Below, one piece after another: positions 26,300-34,999 of a stretch of 64,000 bases of DNA (its first letter is position 1; every line of letters begins with the position of its first letter). The notes under the pieces were generated by a model. The model was given only the letters and a program-made list of their open reading frames with translations, had not been told where the DNA came from and made no database searches. The stretch spans positions 67,340-131,339 of the forward strand of contig MIZA01000001.1 in NCBI GenBank assembly GCA_001875345.1. Reading direction: 5' to 3'. A program made the translations under genes and the position numbers. The DNA is from Marine Group III euryarchaeote CG-Epi1. Lineage in GTDB: Archaea; Thermoplasmatota; Poseidoniia; MGIII; CG-Epi1.

Positions 26300-27969
26300 C
26301 AGAACATACCTCTGTCTTTAGTATTTCTAAATTTTTCAACTATCAAGAATAGAATCATTGTAATTAACATAAGAACCGTAGCAACTGCATTCGAAGATGG
26401 AACCGTAAGTGGATCTTTCATAGGTTTGCCTCTTAAAGAATCTATTAGTAAAGGAAGAGTTATCCATTCTGAATTACGAGCAACAATAAAGGAAGCTCCA
26501 AATTCACCCAAAGACATAGCTAATGTAAAAACCGTAGCAACTAGAATGGAACCTTTCATTAACGGCAATTTAATCTTAAAGAACCTGCTAAAATTACTCA
26601 TTCCCAAGACTTTGGCATTCTCATCGTAACTTAAATCAAAGGAACGCAAAGCTGGTAAGATAATTCGTACTACAAAAGGGACTGTGATTATAACATGAGC
26701 AAGAACTGGTAAAAAACGAAAATCATATGCTGCACTCGGATTAAGTTTGATTATACCTAACATGACACCTAATCCAATCATAGCCGCACTTAGAGCAAAA
26801 GGTAACATTGTGTATATTTCTAATATTCTAGATAAATTAGAATTGTTTTCTTCAAGCTGGTGTATCGTTGATGCTAAAATATATCCTAAGGGTAATGCAA
26901 TAATTAAGGTTCCAAATGAATAAATTAATGAGTTGAATAAAGCTTCCGAAAGCGGTGGGAATGAATATGATCCTTGGAATGCTTCATACCAGCCTTCTGT
27001 ACTCCATTTAAATGAAATTGAATTCTCACTCACGTCTCTAACTCTAAATGAACCCAGAATTACTGAAATAATAGGTAATTGCACGAAAAAAATAGCTGGT
27101 ACTAAAACAAACCAGCCTTTAGCATTTTTATTTTGAACAAATAATTCACTCGCTTGTTGCCATTTTGTTTGCCTCCTTTGCTGTAAAAAAGACATTAGCC
27201 AAAGAGATGCCAAAAGTACCAAAAATTGAATAAACGAGGCTCCAAGAACGATATCTGAAGATGACTCCATGTAGCCTTGAATTCCTGCTGAAGAAGATAC
27301 TTCAGCCATGGTACTTTCAAGTGTTTTATCTCTGACTGTAATCCACTTAACAAGTGCGAAAGAAGTAAATGAAAAAACGAAAGTCATGCATGATGCTGCA
27401 GCAATCGAAGGCGTCAAAATAGGTATCCATAAATTTTTTAACCTTGAAAAAAAAGTAATGCCATTAGGTAATAGCAATAATTGTTCTTCAAAATTAGGAT
27501 TTAAAGTCGATAAAACGGGTTCACAAAATCGAATTATTAAAGCAATATTAAACCAAGCATGAGAAAAAATCAAAGTCCACCACCAAGTAGATTCGTCAGT
27601 CCTAACGTCTAATCCATATGGTCCTGTAATGGTCAAAAAACCCATTGCTGCGATAATCGCTGGAATAACAAAAGGTAATGTTAGAATTGACCTCAAAAAA
27701 GCCTTGAATGGCCAACTGTATCTCCCTAAAACCCAAGCTACGGGAAAACCAATTAATACAGTTAGAATTGTTGAGAAAAAGGCCTGAACAAAAGTAAAAG
27801 TGATACTATTTTGTGATACGTAGTTTTGATCTAATGATTGAATCCATAATATAGGATTAAAGCCAGATACCAAAATTAGTCTATCTATGGCAAAAACAAT
27901 TGGAATAATTGTAATTGCAGAATATATGAAAACTGCTAAAATGCTAAAAAACTTTTGAGTATTATTCAC
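26299..27969 (-). CDS. thiP: thiamine ABC transporter permease (two fused domains)
   Basis: Membrane subunit with two tandem permease halves (about residues 1-280 and 285-556), each about six membrane segments and each with an EAA-like loop (GITFFSRLKNLWIPILTP and GMSNFSRFFKIKLPLMKGS). The fused layout matches ThiP and the iron transporter FbpB. The start is GTG at 27969, overlapping the end of thiB by eight bases. The nearby regulator with a ThiN domain favours thiamine over iron as substrate. Confidence 0.87.
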   Translation of the reverse strand: MNNTQKFFSILAVFIYSAITIIPIVFAIDRLILVSGFNPILWIQSLDQNYVSQNSITFTFVQAFFSTILTVLIGFPVAWVLGRYSWPFKAFLRSILTLPFVIPAIIAAMGFLTITGPYGLDVRTDESTWWWTLIFSHAWFNIALIIRFCEPVLSTLNPNFEEQLLLLPNGITFFSRLKNLWIPILTPSIAAASCMTFVFSFTSFALVKWITVRDKTLESTMAEVSSSAGIQGYMESSSDIVLGASFIQFLVLLASLWLMSFLQQRRQTKWQQASELFVQNKNAKGWFVLVPAIFFVQLPIISVILGSFRVRDVSENSISFKWSTEGWYEAFQGSYSFPPLSEALFNSLIYSFGTLIIALPLGYILASTIHQLEENNSNLSRILEIYTMLPFALSAAMIGLGVMLGIIKLNPSAAYDFRFLPVLAHVIITVPFVVRIILPALRSFDLSYDENAKVLGMSNFSRFFKIKLPLMKGSILVATVFTLAMSLGEFGASFIVARNSEWITLPLLIDSLRGKPMKDPLTVPSSNAVATVLMLITMILFLIVEKFRNTKDRGMF

Positions 27970-29071
27970 TTTTAATCATTGCTTCATTCCATTCTTCAAG
28001 CCAAATCTCCATATTTTTACCAATATCTACGTTAGATATGACTGCTGGATTAGACGGAATTATTGAATTAAAGCGGTAACCATTTTCTTCTGGTAAATTT
28101 TGTCCTTCTAAAACTGAATACATTAAATTTTCAACCGGCATTTGTGAATTAACTTCTGAAGAAATGAGATATTCAATAAACTTTTCTGCATTTTCTGAGT
28201 TTCCTCCCTTGATTGCTGAGGCGTACTCCACTTGGAAGAAAGCTGTCTTGTCAATATCAAGTGAGGCTGATTTTGTCCAGTTACCATTGTACCATGACTC
28301 AACGCCTGGAGAGTGACAATAAGATACTGTAATGTGTGCATCCCCGATATAACCTTCAGTATATTCTCCATAACCTCCAGTATAATGTGTCTCATAAGCT
28401 TCTGACCAACCTGAGGTTATGATTGCATCATTGTCTTTCATGGCAGTCCACCAATTACTAAAATCATCGTCATTATTTTGCCAGTCAAAATAATCAAGAG
28501 TCGCAAGCATAAATCCTCGTCCAGGACTACTTGTAATTGGCGACGGAAGTGCTACTTTTCCTTTCCATTCTGGCTCAGTAAGGTTCCACAAGCTTGTGGG
28601 TATTGTAAAGTTTAATCCATCAACAATGCTTGAATCATAATTAAGGCAGATAAACCCCATATCAAATGGAGTCGCTAAATTTCCATCATAGGGGCCCAGA
28701 GCTGGCATTTGACTAGATGAATTTCTTCCTGAAATTGAATCTTGTACAATGCTGACCTCTTCAAGAAGGTCCAATTCAATAGCTGTTGGAAGATATGTAT
28801 TGTCTAGGCCAATAGCCAAATCGACATTACCTACTCCTTTATTCTGAATCAAATAACTAAGGATAGATCCTGAATCTTCAACCTTAATCATCTTAACTTC
28901 TAAACCTGTACTATTTTCAAACTTAGAGATCATGCTGTCAGATAAAGCATTAACATCATAAGTTAAGATAACTAACTCGTTATCACTCTTATCCTCTGAA
29001 ATACAACCTGTAAAAGAAGGAAATAAAATTAAACAGGCAACCATTAACTTACTAAAATGTGGAAAATTCAT
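27962..29071 (-). CDS. thiB: thiamine-binding lipoprotein of ABC transporter
   Basis: Extracellular solute-binding protein delivering substrate to ThiP. The N-terminus is a lipoprotein signal: hydrophobic LMVACLILFPS followed by the lipobox FTGC, so the mature protein is anchored at the cysteine. Family features include LVILTYDVNALSDSMISKFE, DLAIGLDN, and the ligand-site region EWKGKVALPSPITSSPGRGF and SYCHSPGVESW, as in TbpA-like proteins. I choose the ATG at 29071, which puts the signal peptide at the very start and gives an ATGA overlap with thiR; an upstream start at 29116 would add 15 residues. Confidence 0.88.
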   Translation of the reverse strand: MNFPHFSKLMVACLILFPSFTGCISEDKSDNELVILTYDVNALSDSMISKFENSTGLEVKMIKVEDSGSILSYLIQNKGVGNVDLAIGLDNTYLPTAIELDLLEEVSIVQDSISGRNSSSQMPALGPYDGNLATPFDMGFICLNYDSSIVDGLNFTIPTSLWNLTEPEWKGKVALPSPITSSPGRGFMLATLDYFDWQNNDDDFSNWWTAMKDNDAIITSGWSEAYETHYTGGYGEYTEGYIGDAHITVSYCHSPGVESWYNGNWTKSASLDIDKTAFFQVEYASAIKGGNSENAEKFIEYLISSEVNSQMPVENLMYSVLEGQNLPEENGYRFNSIIPSNPAVISNVDIGKNMEIWLEEWNEAMIKSE

Positions 29072-29883
29072 GCCATCACCCTCATTGAAGATGCTATATT
29101 TTCCACAATCTGACAAACTGTATCAGATTCTGAGCTAAAAATGTATAATGATGGTTCAAAACCATATCCACCTTCGTCTATCATAGCATTTGATTTTAAA
29201 ACATTCTTACTAATTACTAAATCCTCATCATTTCTTTTTAGTTTAACGATTTTTAAATCTAGTTTCTCAAGTACTTCTGATATCATAGGATCCCATCTAA
29301 GATTTATTATTGTAGATATTTTAGAATCCAGTTTCCTTAACTCTAGCAACAAATCCGATAAGTGAGAAGAACCTCCAAATTTTGGAGATGAAATAGGCCG
29401 TGCTTTGTTTCCAATCGGTGTTAAACGACCTGGGAATGCAGCAATATCGGATTTACTCACCGCATCATTAGAGGCCATTGCTATGTTAACACGCACCTGA
29501 GGAGAAAGTAAAGGTAAAGCAGATTCCAAACGCCGGCGCACTGCTGTTAATTGATTAAGAATTTGCTCTTTGTCATCTTGTAAAGGAAAATTAATACTGA
29601 TTACTTGTTCGTCTACATTAATATTTAATGACCATTTAGATACTTCTTGAGATTTTAAAATATCTGCTAATGATACAGAGGCTTCTTGCAAATTACTTTC
29701 TATTGGCTCGCTATATTTTTTAGGTAAAGTATGCAAATAGTTACCAGCCATTACCTGACTAACGCCTAAGGCTTTACCTAAGTTGGATTGAGTCCAGCCT
29801 TCATTTGACAAAATTCTACAAGTCCTTCCTCTCAACTCTTTAATCAAAGTTCCGTTTAATTCCACAGGCATCATATTAATCAT
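29068..29883 (-). CDS. thiR: ThiR thiamine-responsive regulator (HTH plus ThiN domain)
   Basis: Transcription factor with an N-terminal Xre-like helix-turn-helix (about residues 24-52: GWTQSNLGKALGVSQVMAGNY) and a C-terminal ThiN domain (about residues 140-271), a thiamine-phosphate synthase domain reused as a sensor. ThiN landmarks are FPGRLTPIGNKARPISSP, FGGSSHLSDLLLELR, STIINLRWDPMISEVL and AMIDEGGYGFEPSLYIF. This architecture is that of the archaeal ThiR regulators. It heads the thiBPQ operon, which it presumably represses when thiamine phosphate is bound. A 12-bp palindrome lies between its TATA-like box and start codon. Confidence 0.87.
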   Translation of the reverse strand: MINMMPVELNGTLIKELRGRTCRILSNEGWTQSNLGKALGVSQVMAGNYLHTLPKKYSEPIESNLQEASVSLADILKSQEVSKWSLNINVDEQVISINFPLQDDKEQILNQLTAVRRRLESALPLLSPQVRVNIAMASNDAVSKSDIAAFPGRLTPIGNKARPISSPKFGGSSHLSDLLLELRKLDSKISTIINLRWDPMISEVLEKLDLKIVKLKRNDEDLVISKNVLKSNAMIDEGGYGFEPSLYIFSSESDTVCQIVENIASSMRVMA

Positions 29884-29886
29884 TTA

Positions 29887-29898
29887 TATTAATTAATA
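29887..29898. promoter_or_regulatory. candidate ThiR operator (12-bp palindrome)
   Basis: TATTAATTAATA is a perfect palindrome lying between the TATA-like box at 29901-29911 and the thiR start at 29883, i.e. where a repressor would block transcription start. The region is very AT-rich, so a chance palindrome is possible. Confidence 0.35.
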
Positions 29899-29900
29899 AC

Positions 29901-29911
29901 TTATTTATAAA
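29901..29911 (-). promoter_or_regulatory. TATA-like box of the thiR operon
   Basis: TTTATAAATAA on the minus strand, centred about 23 bases upstream of the thiR ATG at 29883. It could also serve the divergent aminotransferase gene (ATG 29945) with a leader of about a dozen bases. Confidence 0.45.
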
Positions 29912-29944
29912 ATTATGTAAAGCTTTTTCAAAGGGCTGGCTTAA

Positions 29945-31279
29945 ATGAGAAATAGGAGAAAAAAATTGGCTGAAAATATTCCTTTAGAAAAACAACATTT
30001 AGATGATATTTTTAATGAAACTGGATTTAATTCAAAAAACTTATCTATTAGAGAAACTAATAGACTAGCTACAATAATTAACAATAAACATAACATAGAA
30101 TTTGTTAGGATGGAGATGGGAATTCCTAATATCCCTACTTCTGATATTGCTAAAGAAGCCGAAAAAGAAGCAATCGATAAAGGATTACAAGGATTCTATC
30201 CTCCATTCGATGGAATTCCTGAGTTGAAGAAGGCAGGATGTGAATTTGCAAAAGCTTTCTTAGATTTAGACTTAGAAAATAAGCATATCATCCCTACATG
30301 CGGTTCACTACAAGGTGGATACATTTCTCAGGCGCTGGCAGGGAATATGATAAAGGGCAAAAAAACCATTCTTTACTTAGATCCTACATTCCCTGTAACA
30401 AGATACCAAGCTAAATTTTTGGGACTTGAGGCTATTGGAATTGATTTATATGACTACAGAGGCGAAAAACTAATTAATGAGATAAAAAAGCATGTTGTAA
30501 ATGGACAAATTGGTGGAATATTATGGTCATCGCCTAATAATCCTAGCTGGTCATGCCTTAATGATTTTGAACTAAAAGAAATTGCAGATATTTGCGATAC
30601 TAACGAAATTCTTGCAATTGAAGATTTAGCTTATATCGGAATGGATTTCAGAAAGGACTACTCTGTCCCATTTTCTGAGCCATTTATTCCAACAATTGGA
30701 AAATACGGTAAGAATTGGATTACGTTGATATCTGCATCTAAAGCATTTTCATTTCCTGGACCAAGATGTGCTATAGCAATAATTTCTCCTCATATCAACG
30801 AAAAAAAATATACTAACTTAAAAAAATTTTGCGACAGAGAACAATTTGGACATGCATTCTCCTTAGGCGGATTGTATGTTACTACCTCAGGAACAAGTCA
30901 TACTGCTCAATATGGACTAGCTAAAATGCTAGAGGCTGCAACAAGTGGAGAATTTAATTTCATAGAAATTACAAGCGAATACGGAAGAAGAGCGGAAAAA
31001 GTAAAGGAAATATTCTTAAAATACGGATTCGAACAAGTTTACAAAAAAGATATGGATGAAACTGTTGGAAATGGTTTCTACTTGACAATGTCATATCCGG
31101 GATATGGAGGTAACGATCTTATGCTCGAATTATTAAGATATGGAATATCCACTATCACTCTAAAATCAACAGGTTCAGTTAGACACGAAGGGCTGCGCGT
31201 GTGTATTTCTTTTATAGGGCTAGACGAGATGCCAACATTAGAAAATAAATTACAAAAATTTATGGAAGACCACAAATGA
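29945..31279 (+). CDS. class I/II PLP-dependent aminotransferase
   Basis: Fold type I aminotransferase of 444 residues. The PLP-binding lysine is in LISASKAFSFPGPRCAIA, with SSPNNPSW and AIEDLAYIGMDF as the usual cofactor-contacting segments and GLRVCISF near the C-terminus. The exact amino-donor specificity cannot be read from sequence; an aromatic, aspartate or alanine-type enzyme is possible. The downstream branched-chain aminotransferase overlaps it by ATGA, suggesting linked amino-acid metabolism. No ordinary TATA spacing is visible for the ATG at 29945. Confidence 0.85.
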   Translation: MRNRRKKLAENIPLEKQHLDDIFNETGFNSKNLSIRETNRLATIINNKHNIEFVRMEMGIPNIPTSDIAKEAEKEAIDKGLQGFYPPFDGIPELKKAGCEFAKAFLDLDLENKHIIPTCGSLQGGYISQALAGNMIKGKKTILYLDPTFPVTRYQAKFLGLEAIGIDLYDYRGEKLINEIKKHVVNGQIGGILWSSPNNPSWSCLNDFELKEIADICDTNEILAIEDLAYIGMDFRKDYSVPFSEPFIPTIGKYGKNWITLISASKAFSFPGPRCAIAIISPHINEKKYTNLKKFCDREQFGHAFSLGGLYVTTSGTSHTAQYGLAKMLEAATSGEFNFIEITSEYGRRAEKVKEIFLKYGFEQVYKKDMDETVGNGFYLTMSYPGYGGNDLMLELLRYGISTITLKSTGSVRHEGLRVCISFIGLDEMPTLENKLQKFMEDHK

Positions 31280-32295
31280 AACCTGATGAAATTGATTATG
31301 ATAATTTGACGTTTTCGTTCACCGAAACAAAATCAATGTATGTTTCAAAATGTAAACTTGGCGAAGATTGGAAAAAAGGACAGTTAATCCCTTTTAATGA
31401 CATTAAAATTTCACCTGCTGCTACAATTCTAAATTATGGTCAAGGCCTCTTTGAGGGTATGAAAGCTTACCGAACCAAAAACAATGAAATCATTATGTTC
31501 CGTCCTGAGGAAAATGCCAAAAGAGCTGCAAATGGATGTCTAAGATTATCAATGCCTGAAATTTCTGAAAGCGTATTCTTAGACGGGGTTACAAATGTCG
31601 TAAAAGATAACATTGATTATATTCCTAGTACGGAAAAGGGTGCACTCTATGTAAGACCAATTATATTCGGTTCTGGAGAAGGCCTCGGAGTTGCCCCTTC
31701 TTCGGATTACACATTCATGGTATACTGTTCCCCCGTTGGACCTTATTTCAAAGGAGGATTAACTCCGATTAAACTTATAGTAACTAATGATTACCATCGT
31801 GCACCTTTGAAAGGAACTGGAGGTGTGAAGGCTGTGGGAAACTACGTTCCTGGAATGCTCCCAAGTGGAGTTGCTAAGAAACAAGGATATGCTGAAGTAA
31901 TTTACCTAGATGCTGCAGAAGAAAAATATATTGAAGAAGTTGGAGCTGCAAACTTTTTTGCAATATTTGGAAATAAATTAGTCACGCCAAACTTAACCGG
32001 TTCTATATTACCTGGAATAACAAGAGATTCAGTTCTATTTTTAGCTAAAAACGAACTAAATATGGATGTGGAGGAAAGAAGAATTAGTATTGATGAAGTT
32101 ATGAAAGCAGATGAAATCTTCTGTGCAGGTACTGCAGCAATCATCTCACCAATTGGATCAATAAGATATAAAGACAATAAGTACAATTTTTCTAATGGGG
32201 AAGTTGGTAAAATAACTAATAAACTATATAATTTTTTAACAGACATACAATTTGGAAACAGAAACGACGACTATGGATGGATTAAAAAATTATGA
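31276..32295 (+). CDS. ilvE: branched-chain amino-acid aminotransferase
   Basis: Fold type IV PLP enzyme interconverting leucine, isoleucine and valine with their keto acids. 339 residues with NYGQGLFEGMKAYRT, LYVRPIIFGSGEGLGV, the PLP lysine in KAVGNYVPGML (GGVKAVGNY), YLDAAEEKYIEEVGAANFFA and FCAGTAAIISPI. This matches the eukaryote/bacterial type II BCAT pattern. It overlaps both neighbours by four bases in an operon running from 29945. Confidence 0.94.
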   Translation: MKPDEIDYDNLTFSFTETKSMYVSKCKLGEDWKKGQLIPFNDIKISPAATILNYGQGLFEGMKAYRTKNNEIIMFRPEENAKRAANGCLRLSMPEISESVFLDGVTNVVKDNIDYIPSTEKGALYVRPIIFGSGEGLGVAPSSDYTFMVYCSPVGPYFKGGLTPIKLIVTNDYHRAPLKGTGGVKAVGNYVPGMLPSGVAKKQGYAEVIYLDAAEEKYIEEVGAANFFAIFGNKLVTPNLTGSILPGITRDSVLFLAKNELNMDVEERRISIDEVMKADEIFCAGTAAIISPIGSIRYKDNKYNFSNGEVGKITNKLYNFLTDIQFGNRNDDYGWIKKL

Positions 32296-33587
32296 AAGAA
32301 AATGTTCTTACTAAAAAAATAACTGATAAAAAAGCTATAATTGGAATAATTGGAATGGGGTATGTAGGAATTCCTTTGGGCATTGAATTTGCTCAAAATG
32401 GATTTGAGGTGTTGGGCTTCGATACCGATGAAGATAAGGTAAATGACATTAATTCGGGCAAACAAATAATGAAACATATATCTACAAAAAAGATGAAAGG
32501 TTTCATTGAAAACGGAAGTAGGGCGACCTCAGAATTTAATGAACTGGAAACTGTTGACTGTATCTTAATGTGCGTTCCAACGCCACTAGATATCTACGAA
32601 CAACCAGACATGTCGTTTGTTGAAAAAGCAACTACTACTATTTCTCAAAATCTTAAAAAAGGACAACTAATAATTTTAGAATCTACCACTTATCCTGGAA
32701 CAACGAAGGAAATTATTAAACCTATTTTAGAAACATCTGGTTTAGTTGCAGGCAAAGATTTCTTTTTAGCATATTCTCCTGAACGTGAAGATCCTGGAAA
32801 TAAAGATTTTTCAGTTTCTAGAATTCCAAAAGTAATTGGAGGATTAACGTCAAAGTGTCTTAATGTTGCAAACGCCCTATATTCACAAATAATTGACAAA
32901 ACCATTAACGTTAGCTCGCCTGAAACCGCGGAAGCTACGAAATTAATGGAAAACATATTTCGTGCTGTGAACATAGCAATGGTAAACGAGCTAAAATTAA
33001 TTTTTGAAAGAATGAATATTAATATTTGGGAGGTCATTGATGCTGCAGATAGTAAGCCATTTGGATTTATGCCATTTTATCCAGGGCCGGGAATGGGAGG
33101 GCATTGTATCCCAATAGATCCTTTTTATCTTTCTTGGAAGGCAAAAGAATACAATACAGAGGCAAAATTTATAGAACTAGCTGGCGAAATAAATCGTAAA
33201 ATGACTGAAAATGTAGCTCACAGAGTTGGAAAAGCTTTGAATGACCATTCTAAAAGTATACGAGATAGTAAAATATTGGTATTAGGACTAGCTTACAAAA
33301 AAGATATTGATGATATGAGGGAATCGCCTGCATTAAAAATAATAGAGTTACTGAAATTTAAAGGTGCAAAAATATGCTATCATGATCCTTACATTAAAAA
33401 TGCAACTAAAATCGAATATGCTGATTTAAGTAAAGATAATTTAGCCAAAGCTGATGCTGTTTTAATCACTACGGATCACTCAAATGTAGATTATGAAAAG
33501 GTAGGGAAATACGCTAAGCTAGTTATTGATACAAGAAATGTAATGGCTAGTGTAAAAAATCCAAAGGCTCATATCTTAAGAGCATGA
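32292..33587 (+). CDS. UDP-sugar 6-dehydrogenase (UDP-ManNAc dehydrogenase-like)
   Basis: NAD-dependent four-electron oxidation of a UDP-sugar to its uronic acid, supplying surface glycans. 431 residues; N-terminal Rossmann motif GIIGMGYVGIPLGIEFA, VPTPLD, STTYPGTT, catalytic cysteine in GPGMGGHCIPIDPFYLSWKA, and C-terminal GLAYKKDIDDMRESPALKI. The pattern is nearer to WecC-type UDP-N-acetylmannosamine dehydrogenases than to UDP-glucose dehydrogenase, but the substrate is not proven. It overlaps ilvE and the methyltransferase gene by four bases each. Confidence 0.9.
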   Translation: MKENVLTKKITDKKAIIGIIGMGYVGIPLGIEFAQNGFEVLGFDTDEDKVNDINSGKQIMKHISTKKMKGFIENGSRATSEFNELETVDCILMCVPTPLDIYEQPDMSFVEKATTTISQNLKKGQLIILESTTYPGTTKEIIKPILETSGLVAGKDFFLAYSPEREDPGNKDFSVSRIPKVIGGLTSKCLNVANALYSQIIDKTINVSSPETAEATKLMENIFRAVNIAMVNELKLIFERMNINIWEVIDAADSKPFGFMPFYPGPGMGGHCIPIDPFYLSWKAKEYNTEAKFIELAGEINRKMTENVAHRVGKALNDHSKSIRDSKILVLGLAYKKDIDDMRESPALKIIELLKFKGAKICYHDPYIKNATKIEYADLSKDNLAKADAVLITTDHSNVDYEKVGKYAKLVIDTRNVMASVKNPKAHILRA

Positions 33588-34510
33588 ATAAACAAAAGCA
33601 AATTACTTTGCAAACAAGAATTGCTGAACGTTATGCCAGAATAGTCGACAATAAAGACGAGTTTTCTAGAAGCATAAATCAACCCCTGAAACAATCATTT
33701 AGGATAAATTCTTTGAAAGGAGATACTGAAAAAATACTAGAAAGTCTAAGAAAATATGATAATTCTATTTCTCCTACAAATTGGTACGAGAATGGATTCA
33801 CAACAAATTTAGATAATTTAGGAAGCAGTATAGAGCATTTTTCTGGCCAAATTTATATACAAGAACTAACGTCAATGATGCCTGCGTTATCAATCGCTGA
33901 CGTCAATGAATCTAAAAGGATAATAGATTGTTGTGCTGCACCTGGATCAAAAACTACACAACTTGCTGAAATGATGAAAAATAAAGGGGAAATTATAGCA
34001 AATGATAACAAACATTCACGGTTGAAGGCATTAAGAGGTAATTTAGACCGATTAGGAATAGTAAATACAACAGTCACCCTAAGAGATTTTAGGTCATTCC
34101 CGAATACCGAAGCTGACATTTATCTTGTTGATGCGCCCTGCAGTTCTGAAGGAACGATTCGTAAAAAAAATACAATCAAAAGAAATCTCAAAGAAAAAGA
34201 CTATGAAAGATTTTCAAAAATACAAAAAGGTATACTCAACAGAGCCTGTGAAATGGCTGAAAGAGGAGATCAGATAGTCTATTCAACCTGTACTTTTGCT
34301 CCAGAGGAAAATGAACATGTTGTAAATTCAATATTAGAAGAACATTCTGTAAAATTAAATAATATAAACATAAAAAATCTAAAAATGGGAAAAGGAATTA
34401 AGAATTGGAAAGATGAAAAATTTGATAGTGAAATAGAAAAATGTAGAAGAGTCTGGCCACATCACAATGACACAGACGGCTTTTTCATAGCGAGGATTGA
34501 AAAATGTTAG
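33584..34510 (+). CDS. RNA cytosine-C5 methyltransferase (NOL1/NOP2/Sun family)
   Basis: SAM-dependent enzyme making m5C in tRNA or rRNA. 308 residues with the SAM-binding CCAAPGSKTTQLAEMM, ANDNKHSRLKALRGN, the motif IV cysteine in LVDAPCSSEGTIRK and the motif VI catalytic cysteine in IVYSTCTFAPEENEHVV. The chain ends soon after DGFFIARIEK, so the catalytic domain is complete but the usual C-terminal RNA-binding domain is missing; that domain appears as the next, overlapping gene in a different frame. Confidence 0.92.
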   Translation: MNKQKQITLQTRIAERYARIVDNKDEFSRSINQPLKQSFRINSLKGDTEKILESLRKYDNSISPTNWYENGFTTNLDNLGSSIEHFSGQIYIQELTSMMPALSIADVNESKRIIDCCAAPGSKTTQLAEMMKNKGEIIANDNKHSRLKALRGNLDRLGIVNTTVTLRDFRSFPNTEADIYLVDAPCSSEGTIRKKNTIKRNLKEKDYERFSKIQKGILNRACEMAERGDQIVYSTCTFAPEENEHVVNSILEEHSVKLNNINIKNLKMGKGIKNWKDEKFDSEIEKCRRVWPHHNDTDGFFIARIEKC

Positions 34511-34959
34511 TTTTACTAAAAAAAGAAAAAAAAGAAATGCTAATTGAATACTGTGTAGAAAGATTCGGAATTTCTAAAGTGATATTTGAAAATTATCAAT
34601 TGTATGAAGGAAGCAAGAACAAAATATACTTAATCAAAGAATTACTTGAATTAAGATTTATACCAGAAAGCTCTGGATTGTGTATATTTAGATTCGATAA
34701 AACTCCAAAACCTACTACTAATTTTCTCCAATTATTTAGCGCAGATATATCTAAAAATGTTTTAGATATAGGTGAAAAAGATTTAATAAATTACTGTAAA
34801 GGAAATGATTTACAAGTGCATTCTGGCTCTAACAAAATAGAGCCTGGATTTATTGCAATTAGATATAACAACAGTATTGTTGGATGTGCACATTGGAACA
34901 AAATTACCGTAAGAAATCAATTGCCTAAATCTAGAAGATGCAAAATAAACTATTACTAA
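34504..34959 (+). CDS. PUA-like RNA-binding protein (detached methyltransferase domain)
   Basis: 151 residues. The N-terminal part (EMLIEYCVERFGISKVIF) and the C-terminal segment PGFIAIRYNNSIVGCAHWNK followed by RNQLPKSRR resemble the PUA-like tail found fused to RsmF-type RNA m5C methyltransferases. Its start overlaps the catalytic gene's end by seven bases in another frame, so the two products are likely subunits of one enzyme. A poly-A-rich junction (about 34517-34538) leaves open a sequencing frameshift or programmed frameshifting. A start at the internal Met about 11 codons later is possible. Confidence 0.65.
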   Translation: MLVLLKKEKKEMLIEYCVERFGISKVIFENYQLYEGSKNKIYLIKELLELRFIPESSGLCIFRFDKTPKPTTNFLQLFSADISKNVLDIGEKDLINYCKGNDLQVHSGSNKIEPGFIAIRYNNSIVGCAHWNKITVRNQLPKSRRCKINYY

Positions 34960-34999
34960 TCAGGCATCTAATTTAATTATTGGTCTTTATAGGCTATTA

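Noticed and set aside
28123-28395. 90-residue minus-strand frame inside thiB.
   Set aside because: It is an alternative frame within the binding-protein gene, with no start signal or recognisable domain.
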